47,876 bases of DNA, from assembly GCA_001788295.1 (NCBI GenBank), contig MGBO01000007.1, positions 78,263 through 126,138 of the forward strand, in the 5' to 3' direction. The translations under genes and the position numbers were made by a program. The stretch comes from Candidatus Roizmanbacteria bacterium RIFOXYC1_FULL_41_16 (GTDB taxonomy: Bacteria; Patescibacteriota; Microgenomatia; UBA1406). Below are positions 17,239-28,300 of the stretch, piece after piece (position 1 is the first letter of the stretch; every line of letters begins with the position of its first letter). The notes below the pieces were generated by a model that was given only the letters and a program-made list of their open reading frames with translations, was not told where the DNA came from and did not search any database.

Positions 17239-19929
17239 ATGGTTAATTTTTTTAATCGATTTTTCGACAGTAATGCTTCCGCCATTAAACGCCTTAAAGC
17301 AGTGGTTGACCAAATCAATGCGCAAGAGGAGCGTGCCAAAAAGCTAGAAGATCAGGATTTTCCCAAAGAAACGGCTAAACTCCAAAAACAGCTCAAAAAT
17401 GATCCCAGGCAACTGGATGAGGTTTTGCCATGGGCGTTTGCTCTGGTGCGAGAAGCAGCCCGGCGGGTGTTGGGTGAACGTCATTATGATGTTCAGCTGA
17501 TGGCTGGCGTTATTCTTCATCAAGGCAAAATTGCCGAGCAAAAAACCGGAGAAGGCAAAACCCTGTCGGCCACAGCGCCGTTATATCTCAACGCTCTTTT
17601 GGGCAAGGGCGCTCATTTGGTGACAGTCAACGATTATTTGGCCCGCCGTGACGCCGGCTGGATGGGTATGGTTTTTGATTTTCTGGGATTAACCACCGCG
17701 GCCATGATTTCGGAAAAATCTTATCTTTACGACAAAAACTATTTGGATAAACAGGTCACTGATTGGCGGCTCCAGCACTTGAAAGAGATCACGCGGAAAG
17801 AGGCGTATCAGGCCGATGTCACTTACGGCATCAACAGTGAGTTTGGCTTTGACTATTTGAGAGACAATATGAATATGAGCCGGGCCGAAATGGTGCAACG
17901 GGGTTTTTATTATGCCATTGTGGACGAAGTCGATTCCGTTCTGATCGACGAGGCCCGCACTCCTCATATTATTTCCGCTCCCTATGGTGAAAGTATTGAT
18001 CAGTATTACAAATACGCTCAAGTCGTGTCCCGCTTAATGGCCGAGTCCGACTATACCATTGATGAAAAAATGCGGACAGTGAATTTAACTGAGCACGGCA
18101 TTGAAAAAATTGAGAAAATTTTAGGGGTCAAAAACGTTTACGAATCCGATTACGATTCACTTTTTCATATTGAAGCAGCGCTCAAAGCCCGGACTTTGTT
18201 TAAGCTTAATCGCGATTACATTATCCGCAACAACGAAATTGTTATTGTAGACGAGTTTACCGGCCGGCTGCTTGAGGGACGCCGATTTTCCGAAGGTATC
18301 CATCAGGCGATTGAGGCCAAAGAGAATGTGGCCATCAAACAAGAATCCAAAACTTTGGCGACTGTTTCTTTGCAGAATTATTTCCGGATGTACGACAAGT
18401 TGGCCGGTATGACTGGGACCGCCGCCACTGAAGCTGAGGAGTTTCACAAGATCTATAAGTTGGAAGTAGTGATTGTGCCTACCAATCAGCCGATTGTGCG
18501 GCAGGATCAGCCTGATTTCATTTACAAAACCGTTCGGGGTAAATTTACGGCCATGGTCGAAGAGATAATGGCGGCCAACCGGCAGGGCCGGCCGATTCTG
18601 GTGGGCACAACCGACATTGATAAAAACGAAATGCTTTCAAGTCTGTTAAAGAAAAAAGGGGTCAAGCACGAGATTCTTAACGCCAAAAATCATGAGCGCG
18701 AAGCCGCCATTATCAGCAACGCCGGTCGAAAAAATGCCGTCACCATTGCCACCAATATGGCTGGCCGCGGTGTCGACATTGTTTTGGGTGGTAATCCGCC
18801 CAACCGTTATCAAACTGGCGTGAGTGCGAGCCAGTATCAAAAACAAAAACAGCAGTGGCAAAAAGATCACGACGAAGTGGTCAGGTTGGGTGGTTTATAC
18901 GTGATGGGTACTGAGCGTCACGAAGCCCGGCGAATTGATAATCAGCTTCGTGGCCGAGCCGGCCGTCAGGGAGATCCGGGCCAAACCCGCTTTTTTATTT
19001 CTTTGGAGGATGATATGTTGCGGATTTTCGGCGGTGAGCAAATCGGCAAACTGATGACTTTTTTCAACTTTCCGGAAAATCAGCCGATTGAGCACGCCAT
19101 GGTTTCCAAGGCGATTGAGCAAGCCCAAGTCAAAGTGGAAGGATTCAATTTTGATACCCGCAAGCATTTATTGGAGTTTGACGATGTCTTAAATAAGCAG
19201 CGAGAAATTGTTTACTCTCAGCGGACTCGAATTATGGAAATTGCCGAGGATAAAAACGAATCACTTTCGGATTTTTTGGATAAGCAAATTGAAAAACTGA
19301 TCGAGGCGCAACTGGCGCCTTTGCGAATGACGCCGCAAATCAACAAAGACGAAGCGGTGACTATTTTGGAAAACTATTTTTCCTTAGCCGACAAAGAAAA
19401 AGCGCAGTTGTCCACTCTTACTTATCAGCAATTTGAAACCAGTTTCCGGCAAAATCTGAACCAAATTTTTAAAGACAAGCAAAAACGATTTGGAACTGAG
19501 CTTTTCGACGAGGCGATCAAGATCTTGTATATTTCCACCATTGATCGTTATTTTACCGAGCACCTGACTCATATTGAAAGTTTGCGCGAGGGGATCTCTT
19601 TGCGAGGTTATGCTCAATTGGACCCGCTGAATGAATACAAAAAAGAATCGTTTCAGATTTTCAACAATATGCTAAGCAGTATCCGGAACGACTTTTTCCG
19701 TCGCTTAACCCATTTGGAGATTCAACCCTCCCAGATTAATCAGATTGAGCCTGAAAAAAAAGAGGCGGTCGCCCGCCACGACCAAGTGAGTGCTTTAAAC
19801 AACACCCCGGGGGTGTTACGGACTGTAGAGAAGCCCAAAAGTACCAAAATTGGTCGCAACGATCCCTGCCCTTGCGGCAGCGGTAAAAAGTACAAAAAAT
19901 GTCATCTGCTTATTGACAATAAAATATAG
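17239..19929 (+). CDS. secA: Preprotein translocase subunit SecA
   Basis: MAGVILHQGKIAEQKTGEGKTL, VDEVDSVLIDEARTP, IATNMAGRGVDIVLGG, C-terminal CPCGSGKKYKKCH. Confidence 0.97.
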   Translation: MVNFFNRFFDSNASAIKRLKAVVDQINAQEERAKKLEDQDFPKETAKLQKQLKNDPRQLDEVLPWAFALVREAARRVLGERHYDVQLMAGVILHQGKIAEQKTGEGKTLSATAPLYLNALLGKGAHLVTVNDYLARRDAGWMGMVFDFLGLTTAAMISEKSYLYDKNYLDKQVTDWRLQHLKEITRKEAYQADVTYGINSEFGFDYLRDNMNMSRAEMVQRGFYYAIVDEVDSVLIDEARTPHIISAPYGESIDQYYKYAQVVSRLMAESDYTIDEKMRTVNLTEHGIEKIEKILGVKNVYESDYDSLFHIEAALKARTLFKLNRDYIIRNNEIVIVDEFTGRLLEGRRFSEGIHQAIEAKENVAIKQESKTLATVSLQNYFRMYDKLAGMTGTAATEAEEFHKIYKLEVVIVPTNQPIVRQDQPDFIYKTVRGKFTAMVEEIMAANRQGRPILVGTTDIDKNEMLSSLLKKKGVKHEILNAKNHEREAAIISNAGRKNAVTIATNMAGRGVDIVLGGNPPNRYQTGVSASQYQKQKQQWQKDHDEVVRLGGLYVMGTERHEARRIDNQLRGRAGRQGDPGQTRFFISLEDDMLRIFGGEQIGKLMTFFNFPENQPIEHAMVSKAIEQAQVKVEGFNFDTRKHLLEFDDVLNKQREIVYSQRTRIMEIAEDKNESLSDFLDKQIEKLIEAQLAPLRMTPQINKDEAVTILENYFSLADKEKAQLSTLTYQQFETSFRQNLNQIFKDKQKRFGTELFDEAIKILYISTIDRYFTEHLTHIESLREGISLRGYAQLDPLNEYKKESFQIFNNMLSSIRNDFFRRLTHLEIQPSQINQIEPEKKEAVARHDQVSALNNTPGVLRTVEKPKSTKIGRNDPCPCGSGKKYKKCHLLIDNKI

Positions 19930-19940
19930 TTTGCTACCAT
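19913..19940 (+). promoter_or_regulatory. Putative promoter for DsbA-like gene
   Basis: TTGACA - 16 nt - TACCAT, ending 6 nt before the ATG at 19947. Confidence 0.35.
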
Positions 19941-19946
19941 ACAAAA

Positions 19947-20744
19947 ATGGCTGATTATACTCAAAAAATCGACTCCCTGGCCAAAAATATCCAAACTCTC
20001 ACATATTTGACGATTATGTTAATTATTGCGGTTGGCATTCTTTTTGTTAAGGATTATGTCAACGCTCCAGTTAGGCAAGAAGCAGTGAAAGCGGCGGACG
20101 CTCAGCCCGATACTGATACCACCACTCAGGTGACAGCAAAACAAATCAAAGCGCTTTTTACCAAAGACCAGATATATTTTGGCAACAAAAACAGTCAGAA
20201 TCTGATCGTGATGGTCTCTGATCCCAGCTGTCCTTATTGTCAGATTGCCGCTGGCGAAAATCCGGAACTAAACAAGGAAGCCGGCGCTCAGTTTTTACTT
20301 GAACAGGATGGCGGCACTTATATTGCGCCTCTTCCCAAAATGCGTGCTTTGGTAGAAGAGGGCAAAGCGGCCCTGGTTTGGATTTATCAAAACGGTCATA
20401 ACAACGGCGAAATGGCCACTAAGGCTTTGTATTGTGCTTATGAACAAAGTAAGTTTTGGGAGGCTCATGACCTGCTTATGTCCGGCGCTGGCTATGACTT
20501 GATCAACAATGTTGTTCAGAACGATCAAAGTAAAGCCGGTGATTTGGTGTCCTTTTTGGCCGAAGTGGTTAATTCAGACAAATTGCAGGCCTGTTTAGAA
20601 AGCGGCAAATACGACGCCAAAATTACTCAAGACATGGCCTTATCCGCGTCTTTAGGAGTGAGCGGGACGCCGGGCTTTTTTGTCAATACCACCAATTTTG
20701 CCGGTGCCTATAGTTGGGCCGAGATGGAATCTTCAGTAAAATAA
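19947..20744 (+). CDS. DsbA-family thioredoxin-like oxidoreductase, membrane anchored
   Basis: N-terminal TM; VSDPSCPYCQ (CxxC); GVSGTPGFFVN. Confidence 0.88.
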   Translation: MADYTQKIDSLAKNIQTLTYLTIMLIIAVGILFVKDYVNAPVRQEAVKAADAQPDTDTTTQVTAKQIKALFTKDQIYFGNKNSQNLIVMVSDPSCPYCQIAAGENPELNKEAGAQFLLEQDGGTYIAPLPKMRALVEEGKAALVWIYQNGHNNGEMATKALYCAYEQSKFWEAHDLLMSGAGYDLINNVVQNDQSKAGDLVSFLAEVVNSDKLQACLESGKYDAKITQDMALSASLGVSGTPGFFVNTTNFAGAYSWAEMESSVK

Positions 20745-20770
20745 ACTGCAATTCTTGATAGACTTTTTAT

Positions 20771-21196
20771 ATGGGGCAGTTAAATTATTCTCCGCTAAAA
20801 CCTAAGTCAGCCGTGTCGGTTCATGGTAACAAAGAGATGGAGCCAAAACCCAATGAAAAGATCCGGGTTCAGGACCAGAGTGAAGACGAACGCGAGCCGG
20901 TTGAGGAGGTTAAAACCAGTAGTCAGCCATCACCAGTAGAAGTCATTCCCGAATTACCGGAAATAGACAAAGAACTTCTTGATGAAGGAGTAGAAGTTAT
21001 TGATCACGACACCATTTTTGTAGGCAACCGTAAAATCGACTTGCCTTTGCCGTTGGAAAAAATCGATCAGGGTCTTCATAAACCAGTAACGAGTGGTTGG
21101 CGCTGGATTTCGGAATTAACCAGATATATTTTAGCTCGCCTGCACATTGTAATTAGAAAAGTCGGTGATAAGTTTAAGTTGGTTGAACAAGACTGA
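20771..21196 (+). CDS. Hypothetical protein
   Basis: 141 aa ORF overlapping the next gene. Confidence 0.5.
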   Translation: MGQLNYSPLKPKSAVSVHGNKEMEPKPNEKIRVQDQSEDEREPVEEVKTSSQPSPVEVIPELPEIDKELLDEGVEVIDHDTIFVGNRKIDLPLPLEKIDQGLHKPVTSGWRWISELTRYILARLHIVIRKVGDKFKLVEQD

Positions 21197-21495
21197 TGCT
21201 TTGGTTACTTTTAAATTCCGTGGGTATTGTTAGTTTGTTTTTTCTGGTTCCGCCGACTCATAATTTAATCATCGGTTTGTTTATTATCCTTTTGGGTTTG
21301 GAGTTTGGCTTGCTGTTTAAAGTGATAAAGATAAATCACCCAGTTCTTAAACGTTTGTGGCGATTATATTTGCCGATTGTAATTTCCGTTCTTTTATTTT
21401 TGTGGTGGCAGGATATTTTAAATTTCGTCATACTGAGTTATCTGTTTGTGCTGTTGGTTTTTTTGGAGTTTTTAATGAGGCAACTTAGTATTTGA
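21196..21495 (+). CDS. Hypothetical membrane protein
   Basis: 99 aa, mostly hydrophobic; overlaps neighbours. Confidence 0.5.
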   Translation: MLWLLLNSVGIVSLFFLVPPTHNLIIGLFIILLGLEFGLLFKVIKINHPVLKRLWRLYLPIVISVLLFLWWQDILNFVILSYLFVLLVFLEFLMRQLSI

Positions 21496-22988
21496 GTTGG
21501 CAGTTTGATATACTCATTCCAGATATGAGGCGGTTTTTTGAAATTTTAATCCCATTGTTTACCTGGAGTTTAATCACACTTCCGGTTTGGTTGTCACCCT
21601 TTCATCCGGCCGTAGCCGCTTATTTTATTATCGTTTTTAACGTTTATTTTTTTTATAAATCGCTTAAGACTGTTATTTTGGCAACAGTTTCCTATATCAA
21701 CATTGACAAGTCCAGACAAGTTAATTGGCTTGCCAAAGCCAGAAAGATTGAAAATTTTGATCGCATTAAACACTTTTTTATTATTCCAAACTATAAAGAA
21801 GGTTATGCGAAAGTAAAAAAAACCCTTGAGAATCTGGCCGAACAAAAATATCCGGTCAAAAATATCTATATTGTTTTGGCATTAGAACGGTCTGAGGGGC
21901 AAGAAGCCGTAACGCGTTTTCAACGACTATTCAGAAATTTCCGTCATCGTTTTGGCGGTTTTTATGCCACCTATCATGTGTTAAAGCCGGGTGAGGAAAA
22001 AGGCAAAGCCAGCAACGAAGCTTATGCGGCCAGATTTGTGAGTCAGTGGGTGAAAAAAAGAAAGCTGGATCCCTTAAATATTCTGGTCACCTCATGCGAT
22101 GCGGACGCTCTTATGGATCCTCAATACTGCAGCTATCTGACCACCAATTATTTGCTGGATCAAAACGGTCGCTATCATTTTTATGCCGCGCCGGTTGTTT
22201 TATATAACAATTATTGGGATTTAAACTTTATTATCCGATTGCAAACCACCATTTCTTCTATTTTGAGAATGTCCATGCTTTCGGATCGTCATAGTTTGAT
22301 TCAGATATCAACTTATAGTATGAGTTTGTGGTTGTTAGAGTCGGTTGATTATTGGGACGTTGATATTATTCCCGAAGACTGGCATATTTTTCTTCAGGCC
22401 TTTTTTAAATACGGAATTAAAGTCCGCACCGTTCCGGTTTACCTACTGTGCACTCGTGATGGAGTCCGTGGCAAAAATCTTTGGGATTCTTTTAAGAGCC
22501 GTTATGAGCAGGAAAAACGTTGGGCCTGGGGAGTTTCCGATATTCCGTATGCTTTGGAAAAAATGTTTCAGTCGCCGCAGATTCCGTTTTTGGATAAATT
22601 TTTCCGGCTTTTTGGCATTATTGAAGGTCACATTCTTTGGCCGTCTTCATTTTTCTTGCTCACTCTTGGCGCGAGCATTCCGGCTTTGGTCAATCCTTAT
22701 TTCAAAAGAACAGTCATGGGTTATGTTTTGCCAAAAGTGGCCGGTGGAATTTTAACCTTATCCGTACTTTTTGTTTTGGTGATTGCTTATCTGGACTTTC
22801 AAGCCAAGCATCGCTTTATGAAAAAAGGCGAAATCAAAAAATTCCCTTATTTAGTCATTCAGTGGGTTTTGTTTCCGCTGTTTTCGCCGATTATCTCGGC
22901 TTTTTTGTCTTCTCTTCCGGCTTTGGAATCTCACACTCGTTTACTGTTGGGAAAAAAGCTAAACTATAAAGTAACTCAAAAGATATGA
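21492..22988 (+). CDS. GT2-like membrane glycosyltransferase
   Basis: TSCDADALMDPQ, IIPEDWHIFLQAFFKYG, RYEQEKRWAWGVSD, C-terminal TM segments; probable TTG start. Confidence 0.8.
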   Translation: MSWQFDILIPDMRRFFEILIPLFTWSLITLPVWLSPFHPAVAAYFIIVFNVYFFYKSLKTVILATVSYINIDKSRQVNWLAKARKIENFDRIKHFFIIPNYKEGYAKVKKTLENLAEQKYPVKNIYIVLALERSEGQEAVTRFQRLFRNFRHRFGGFYATYHVLKPGEEKGKASNEAYAARFVSQWVKKRKLDPLNILVTSCDADALMDPQYCSYLTTNYLLDQNGRYHFYAAPVVLYNNYWDLNFIIRLQTTISSILRMSMLSDRHSLIQISTYSMSLWLLESVDYWDVDIIPEDWHIFLQAFFKYGIKVRTVPVYLLCTRDGVRGKNLWDSFKSRYEQEKRWAWGVSDIPYALEKMFQSPQIPFLDKFFRLFGIIEGHILWPSSFFLLTLGASIPALVNPYFKRTVMGYVLPKVAGGILTLSVLFVLVIAYLDFQAKHRFMKKGEIKKFPYLVIQWVLFPLFSPIISAFLSSLPALESHTRLLLGKKLNYKVTQKI

Positions 22989-23314
22989 ACGACAATTCCA
23001 CCATCCGATTTTTGGATGACAAACACAAATGGCTAGTACTGACTGTGGTTACTTTTTTACTGGCTTTTTATTGGTTGCCGGAGCAAGTGCCTTTTTTTTA
23101 CTCACAGGCTTTACCAGAGGAAAAGCTAGCCAGCAAATATTACTTATTGGTGATTCCCTTATTTAATTATTTGTTTTTTATCCTTAGTGACACTTGGCTT
23201 AGCAAGCTGGCGCTCAAAAACGATAATATGCTTAATTTGATTCGGTTTTTCCGGATCGGATTGGCTTTTTTTGGTTATTTTCTTTTTTTAAGAATCATAA
23301 TTTTGATTATTTAA
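22985..23314 (+). CDS. Hypothetical membrane protein
   Basis: 109 aa, several hydrophobic segments. Confidence 0.5.
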   Translation: MNDNSTIRFLDDKHKWLVLTVVTFLLAFYWLPEQVPFFYSQALPEEKLASKYYLLVIPLFNYLFFILSDTWLSKLALKNDNMLNLIRFFRIGLAFFGYFLFLRIIILII

Positions 23315-23317
23315 ACA

Positions 23318-24370
23318 ATGTGGATGTATATTGTCAGCTCGATATTGCTTGCCTTTTTTTTGACTCCGGTGGTGATTAAACTGGCCAGAAAATATGGATT
23401 GGTTACCGATGCCGGTTCCAAAAAACACCCGGCTCACACTCATCAGGGAATTCTGCCAAGGGGCGGAGGATTGCCTATTTTTCTAGCCATTCTGGTGCCG
23501 ATGCTTTTTTTTGTCACCAACAAGATTATTACTTATGTTCTTATTGGTGGAGGTATTGCCGTAATTGTCGGCCTGATCGACGACAAATACGATCTTTCGC
23601 CGTACTTGCGATTTGGCACTAATATTCTGGCCGCGACCGTGGCTGTTTTGGGAGGAATCGGCATTCCTTTTATTACCAATCCCTTTGACACCTTGTTTAG
23701 ACTGGATCAATTCAAAGTCAGTTTCACCTTGTTTGGCAGCGGTTTCGAATTATTGTGGTTGGCAGATTTGGCCGCCATTTTGTGGATTGTCTGGTGCATG
23801 AATATGGTCAATTGGAGCAAGGGCGTCGATGGACAGCTGCCCGGCTATGTCACCATTACGGCCTTTTTTTTGGGCTTATTGTCACTGCGTTTTTCCCGGC
23901 ACGATATTTCCAAGGAGGTGGTGACTTTAATGTGTTTTGTGACGGCCGGGGCTTTTTTGGGTTTTCTGCCCTGGAATTATTATCCCCAGAAGATCTTGCC
24001 CGGTTATGCCGCTGGCAGTTTGGCCGGTTATTTATTGGGGATTTTGTCCATTCTCTCCTGGGGAAAGCTCGGGACAATGCTGTTATTGCTGGCTTTGCCC
24101 TTAACAGACGCTTTGGTTGTCATAACCAGGCGGATTGCCCAGAAAAAATCACCTTTTCGGGGAGACCGTCAGCATTTTCACCACACTTTATTAAATATGG
24201 GTTGGAGCCGCCGGAGGATCGCCGTTTTTTACTGGTTGGTTTCTTTGATTGTTGGGAGTTTGACTTTGTTTATGAACTCGCAAGAAAAAATGTACGCCTT
24301 TATTTTATTAGTGGTAGTCTTATCTGGGATTGTTGTCTGGAGTTATAATTTTGTCAAAAATGGCCACTAA
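23318..24370 (+). CDS. MraY/WecA-family glycosyl-1-phosphate transferase
   Basis: AHTHQGILPRGGGLPIF, GLIDDKYDLSPYLRF, NMVNWSKGVDGQLPG, FRGDRQHFHHTLLNMGWS. Confidence 0.88.
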   Translation: MWMYIVSSILLAFFLTPVVIKLARKYGLVTDAGSKKHPAHTHQGILPRGGGLPIFLAILVPMLFFVTNKIITYVLIGGGIAVIVGLIDDKYDLSPYLRFGTNILAATVAVLGGIGIPFITNPFDTLFRLDQFKVSFTLFGSGFELLWLADLAAILWIVWCMNMVNWSKGVDGQLPGYVTITAFFLGLLSLRFSRHDISKEVVTLMCFVTAGAFLGFLPWNYYPQKILPGYAAGSLAGYLLGILSILSWGKLGTMLLLLALPLTDALVVITRRIAQKKSPFRGDRQHFHHTLLNMGWSRRRIAVFYWLVSLIVGSLTLFMNSQEKMYAFILLVVVLSGIVVWSYNFVKNGH

Positions 24371-25235
24371 ATTAAAAATCATTTTCATTGCTATCCTGGT
24401 GTTTGTGGCGGTTTTTATTATTGGTCAATTTTTTTTGCCAGACAAATACGTAGTCAGGTTGTTTGCCAAAACCGGGACTTTGAGGGTGGAAAGCGTGCCC
24501 AAGACCAGCGTTTTTGTAAACAGCGCTTTTATCGGCCAAACCCCGTTACAATTAAGCTTGAAGACTGATGTTTACACAGTCAAGTTAGTGCCTGAGGCGA
24601 GTGAGGCTAGCCTAATTTCTTGGTCAGGATCAGTGCGGATTTTTGAAAACACCACCACTTATGTCAATCGTGAGTTGGCCTCCAAAGATTTATTGAGCGC
24701 CGGTGAAGTGATTTCTTTGGAAAAAGTCGGCAGTGACAAAGCCCAGATTTGGGTTAGTACCGATCCGAATGGCGTCATCGTTTCGCTGGACGGAGAGGAT
24801 CGGGGAGTCAGTCCGGTGTTTATGGATAATATTAATCAGGGTAGTCATGAATTGGCTGTGCGGGGCGAAAGATTTTTACCAAGAACTATCAAAATCAATA
24901 CGGTTGAAGGTTACAAGCTGACCGCTGATTTCAAGTTGGCAATTGACGAAAACTATAAAAAACCAGCCCCCAATAAAGCCAAAAAGCCCATCAGCAAAAA
25001 ACCGCAGAAATTGATGATTTTGGATACCCCAACTGGCTGGCTCAGGGTTCGGGAAGAGCCCAATCTTAATGCGTCGGAGTCTGCTCAGGTGGCCCCCGGC
25101 GACGAGTTCACTTATTTTGAAGAGCAGAATAACTGGTATCAAATTGAGTATGAAATCGACAAATTGGGTTGGGTCTACGGAGACTATATCGAAATCATTA
25201 ATGAAACAACCCCTACTCCTACCCCAGAAGAATAA
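24360..25235 (+). CDS. PEGA-domain plus bacterial SH3-domain envelope protein (ORF track start 24330; ATG 24360 preferred)
   Basis: PEGA-like repeats (GTLRVESVPKTSVFVNSAFIGQTPLQLSL; PNGVIVSLDGEDRGVSPVFM); SH3-like GWLRVREEPNLNASESAQVAPGDEFTYFEEQNNWYQIE. Confidence 0.8.
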   Translation: MATKLKIIFIAILVFVAVFIIGQFFLPDKYVVRLFAKTGTLRVESVPKTSVFVNSAFIGQTPLQLSLKTDVYTVKLVPEASEASLISWSGSVRIFENTTTYVNRELASKDLLSAGEVISLEKVGSDKAQIWVSTDPNGVIVSLDGEDRGVSPVFMDNINQGSHELAVRGERFLPRTIKINTVEGYKLTADFKLAIDENYKKPAPNKAKKPISKKPQKLMILDTPTGWLRVREEPNLNASESAQVAPGDEFTYFEEQNNWYQIEYEIDKLGWVYGDYIEIINETTPTPTPEE

Positions 25236-25238
25236 TTT

Positions 25239-25847
25239 ATGAATAAAAAAATAAAACTGATGTTAATCGACGGTGATGGAGTGGCCATACTTAGCCGTCA
25301 AAAATTTAGCGAAAATCTAAAGCAAGATTTTGGTATTGGTACAGATGTTACCGATGATTTTTTTAAACACGACTTCAATGATTGTCTTACTGGTCAAAAA
25401 GATATGCAAGATTGTTTGCCGAAATATCTCAAGAAATGGGGATTAAAACACTCTTTTTCCGCAATATTAGATTATTGGTTCAAATCAGAAAATAGTCCGA
25501 ATAAACGTTTGCTTGATTATCTACAGATGCTTAGAAAGCAAGGAATTGTTTGTTGTCTGGCAACTAATCAAGAAAAATACCGTACTTGCTATGTAAAAGA
25601 GTCGATGAAATTTGAACATTATTTTGATCATATTTATTCTTCATGTGATATGGGAGTCAAAAAGCCAGATCCGCGTTTTTTCGAAGTTATCCTAAAAGAC
25701 TATCCCAATATTTCTAAAAATCAAGTTATGTTTTGGGATGATCAGCTTAAAAATGTCCAAGCCGGGATTGCTTTTGGCATTCAGGCCCAGGTTTATCTAG
25801 ATTTTCCCAGTTTCAAATTATTTATGATACGTGCTACTCAAAACTAA
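25239..25847 (+). CDS. HAD-like hydrolase
   Basis: MLIDGDGVAIL, CCLATNQEKYR, GVKKPDPRFFEVIL, FWDDQLKNVQAG. Confidence 0.8.
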   Translation: MNKKIKLMLIDGDGVAILSRQKFSENLKQDFGIGTDVTDDFFKHDFNDCLTGQKDMQDCLPKYLKKWGLKHSFSAILDYWFKSENSPNKRLLDYLQMLRKQGIVCCLATNQEKYRTCYVKESMKFEHYFDHIYSSCDMGVKKPDPRFFEVILKDYPNISKNQVMFWDDQLKNVQAGIAFGIQAQVYLDFPSFKLFMIRATQN

Positions 25848-25853
25848 CGACAA

Positions 25854-25862
25854 TGGTATAAT
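25854..25862 (+). promoter_or_regulatory. Extended -10 promoter (TGGTATAAT)
   Basis: TGnTATAAT ending 6 nt before the ATG at 25869. Confidence 0.5.
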
Positions 25863-25868
25863 TTAAAC

Positions 25869-26135
25869 ATGGGAGAAACAAAGAAAATAACCGAAAAAGT
25901 AACAATTAACACAGGAACAATTGTTGGCAGCCAATATTCTCAATTGGTTGGAGTATCAGTTACTGATGTTGATATTACCCTAGAGTTTGTGTTTATTAAT
26001 CCGCGAGATAGGTCAATTGGGCAAGTGGTTTCAAGGATTACTTTACCGATAGATGTGGGCATGAATCTTGCGAAAGCCATTTTTGAAACAATAGAAATGC
26101 GTCGGCATAAGAAGAAGGGAGTTAAAAATGGTTAG
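25869..26135 (+). CDS. Small DUF3467-like protein
   Basis: SQYSQLVGVSVTDVDITLEFVFINPRD...RITLPIDVGMNLAKAI; by-eye resemblance only. Confidence 0.4.
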   Translation: MGETKKITEKVTINTGTIVGSQYSQLVGVSVTDVDITLEFVFINPRDRSIGQVVSRITLPIDVGMNLAKAIFETIEMRRHKKKGVKNG

Positions 26136-26436
26136 TGCAGTTCCAATGAACATTATTGAAAAGACTTACAGATATACAGATAATTACTGTCAAGTCCCTA
26201 AGAACATTGACATTAAACCACCGAACTCAATTTTAGAATGGAAAGATATGACTATTAACAAAGGTGAATTACTGCATCAAGAAATCCCTATGTTTACTTT
26301 TCCTTCACTCAATGAAATTCGCAAAGAATATCTTAAAAAAGGTTACTCAAGTAAAGAAGTAAACAGTATGATAGCAGGTCTTTCTGAATTACCCGAATAT
26401 GCGAGAAGTAACGGAAGTAAAAAGAGTCTTAAATAA
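26128..26436 (+). CDS. Small hypothetical protein, possible antitoxin/accessory of the cassette
   Basis: 102 aa ORF overlapping both neighbours. Confidence 0.4.
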   Translation: MVSAVPMNIIEKTYRYTDNYCQVPKNIDIKPPNSILEWKDMTINKGELLHQEIPMFTFPSLNEIRKEYLKKGYSSKEVNSMIAGLSELPEYARSNGSKKSLK

Positions 26437-26650
26437 AATTAGGAGATGGGGTCTAGAAAAAAGATATAAAAAACAAAAGAAGTTATTCATTTCTAATCCA
26501 GGGCACAGATCGTTGGATTTTATAATGCTAGATCATAAATTTAGGATTTGTTCATTTAAGGTAAATAATCAATATAGGGTTAAGGTGATTAAAAGAGATA
26601 TTAACAGCTATGTTGTCATTGATATAGGCGATTATCATAAAAAACAATAA
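26399..26650 (+). CDS. RelE/ParE-like toxin-fold protein
   Basis: FISNPGHRSLDFIMLDHKFRICSFKVNNQYRVKVIKRDINSYVVIDIGDYHKK matches the usual RelE/ParE pattern. Confidence 0.5.
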   Translation: MREVTEVKRVLNKIRRWGLEKRYKKQKKLFISNPGHRSLDFIMLDHKFRICSFKVNNQYRVKVIKRDINSYVVIDIGDYHKKQ

Positions 26651-26668
26651 GCTGAAATTTAATTCCCC

Positions 26669-26697
26669 TTGCAAAAAAAAATAGTCGTTAGTATAAT
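26669..26697 (+). promoter_or_regulatory. Putative tuf promoter
   Basis: TTGCAA - 17 nt - TATAAT. Confidence 0.65.
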
Positions 26698-26765
26698 GCT
26701 GGTACTTTTTGAAAAGTATTTTTGTATTGAGAATTCTTATTATTAATTAAATTAATTAAACAAAT

Positions 26766-27950
<1,185 letters not shown>

Positions 27951-27973
27951 TTTTAAGTTTTAATTTTTAGTTA

Positions 27974-28282
27974 ATGCCTACAGGCAAGATCAGAGTTCGT
28001 TTAAAAGCATACGATCACAAAGTGTTGGAAGACACTTGTGAAAAGATTATTTCAACAGCAATTAAGACTGGCGGTGCCGTTATTGGCCCCATTCCTTTGC
28101 CTACAAGGCGAACCCTAATTGCCGTGAACAAATCACCTTTTACCGACAAAGACAGTCGGGATCATTTTGAAATTAAGGAACACAAACGCCTGATCGACAT
28201 TGTTAATCCCACTCTGCAAACTATTGACGCTTTAACCCATCTCGACATTCCCTCTGGCATTGACGTAGCCATTAAGATGTAA
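27974..28282 (+). CDS. rpsJ: 30S ribosomal protein S10
   Basis: KIRVRLKAYDHKVLE...GPIPLPTRR...REHFEIKEHKR-like region. Confidence 0.95.
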   Translation: MPTGKIRVRLKAYDHKVLEDTCEKIISTAIKTGGAVIGPIPLPTRRTLIAVNKSPFTDKDSRDHFEIKEHKRLIDIVNPTLQTIDALTHLDIPSGIDVAIKM

Positions 28283-28288
28283 TATAAT
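28260..28288 (+). promoter_or_regulatory. Putative internal promoter at the 3' end of rpsJ
   Basis: TTGACG - 17 nt - TATAAT. Confidence 0.6.
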
Positions 28289-28300
28289 CGTTACACAATA

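Noticed and set aside
17239-19929. Antisense ORFs within secA (e.g. 17689-18021, 18157-18447, 18895-19167)
   Set aside because: They lie opposite a strongly conserved gene and have no recognisable domains; chance open frames.
23755-24348. 197-aa ORF in another frame overlapping the MraY/WecA-type gene
   Set aside because: Low-complexity composition without family features, while the overlapping frame has clear transferase motifs.
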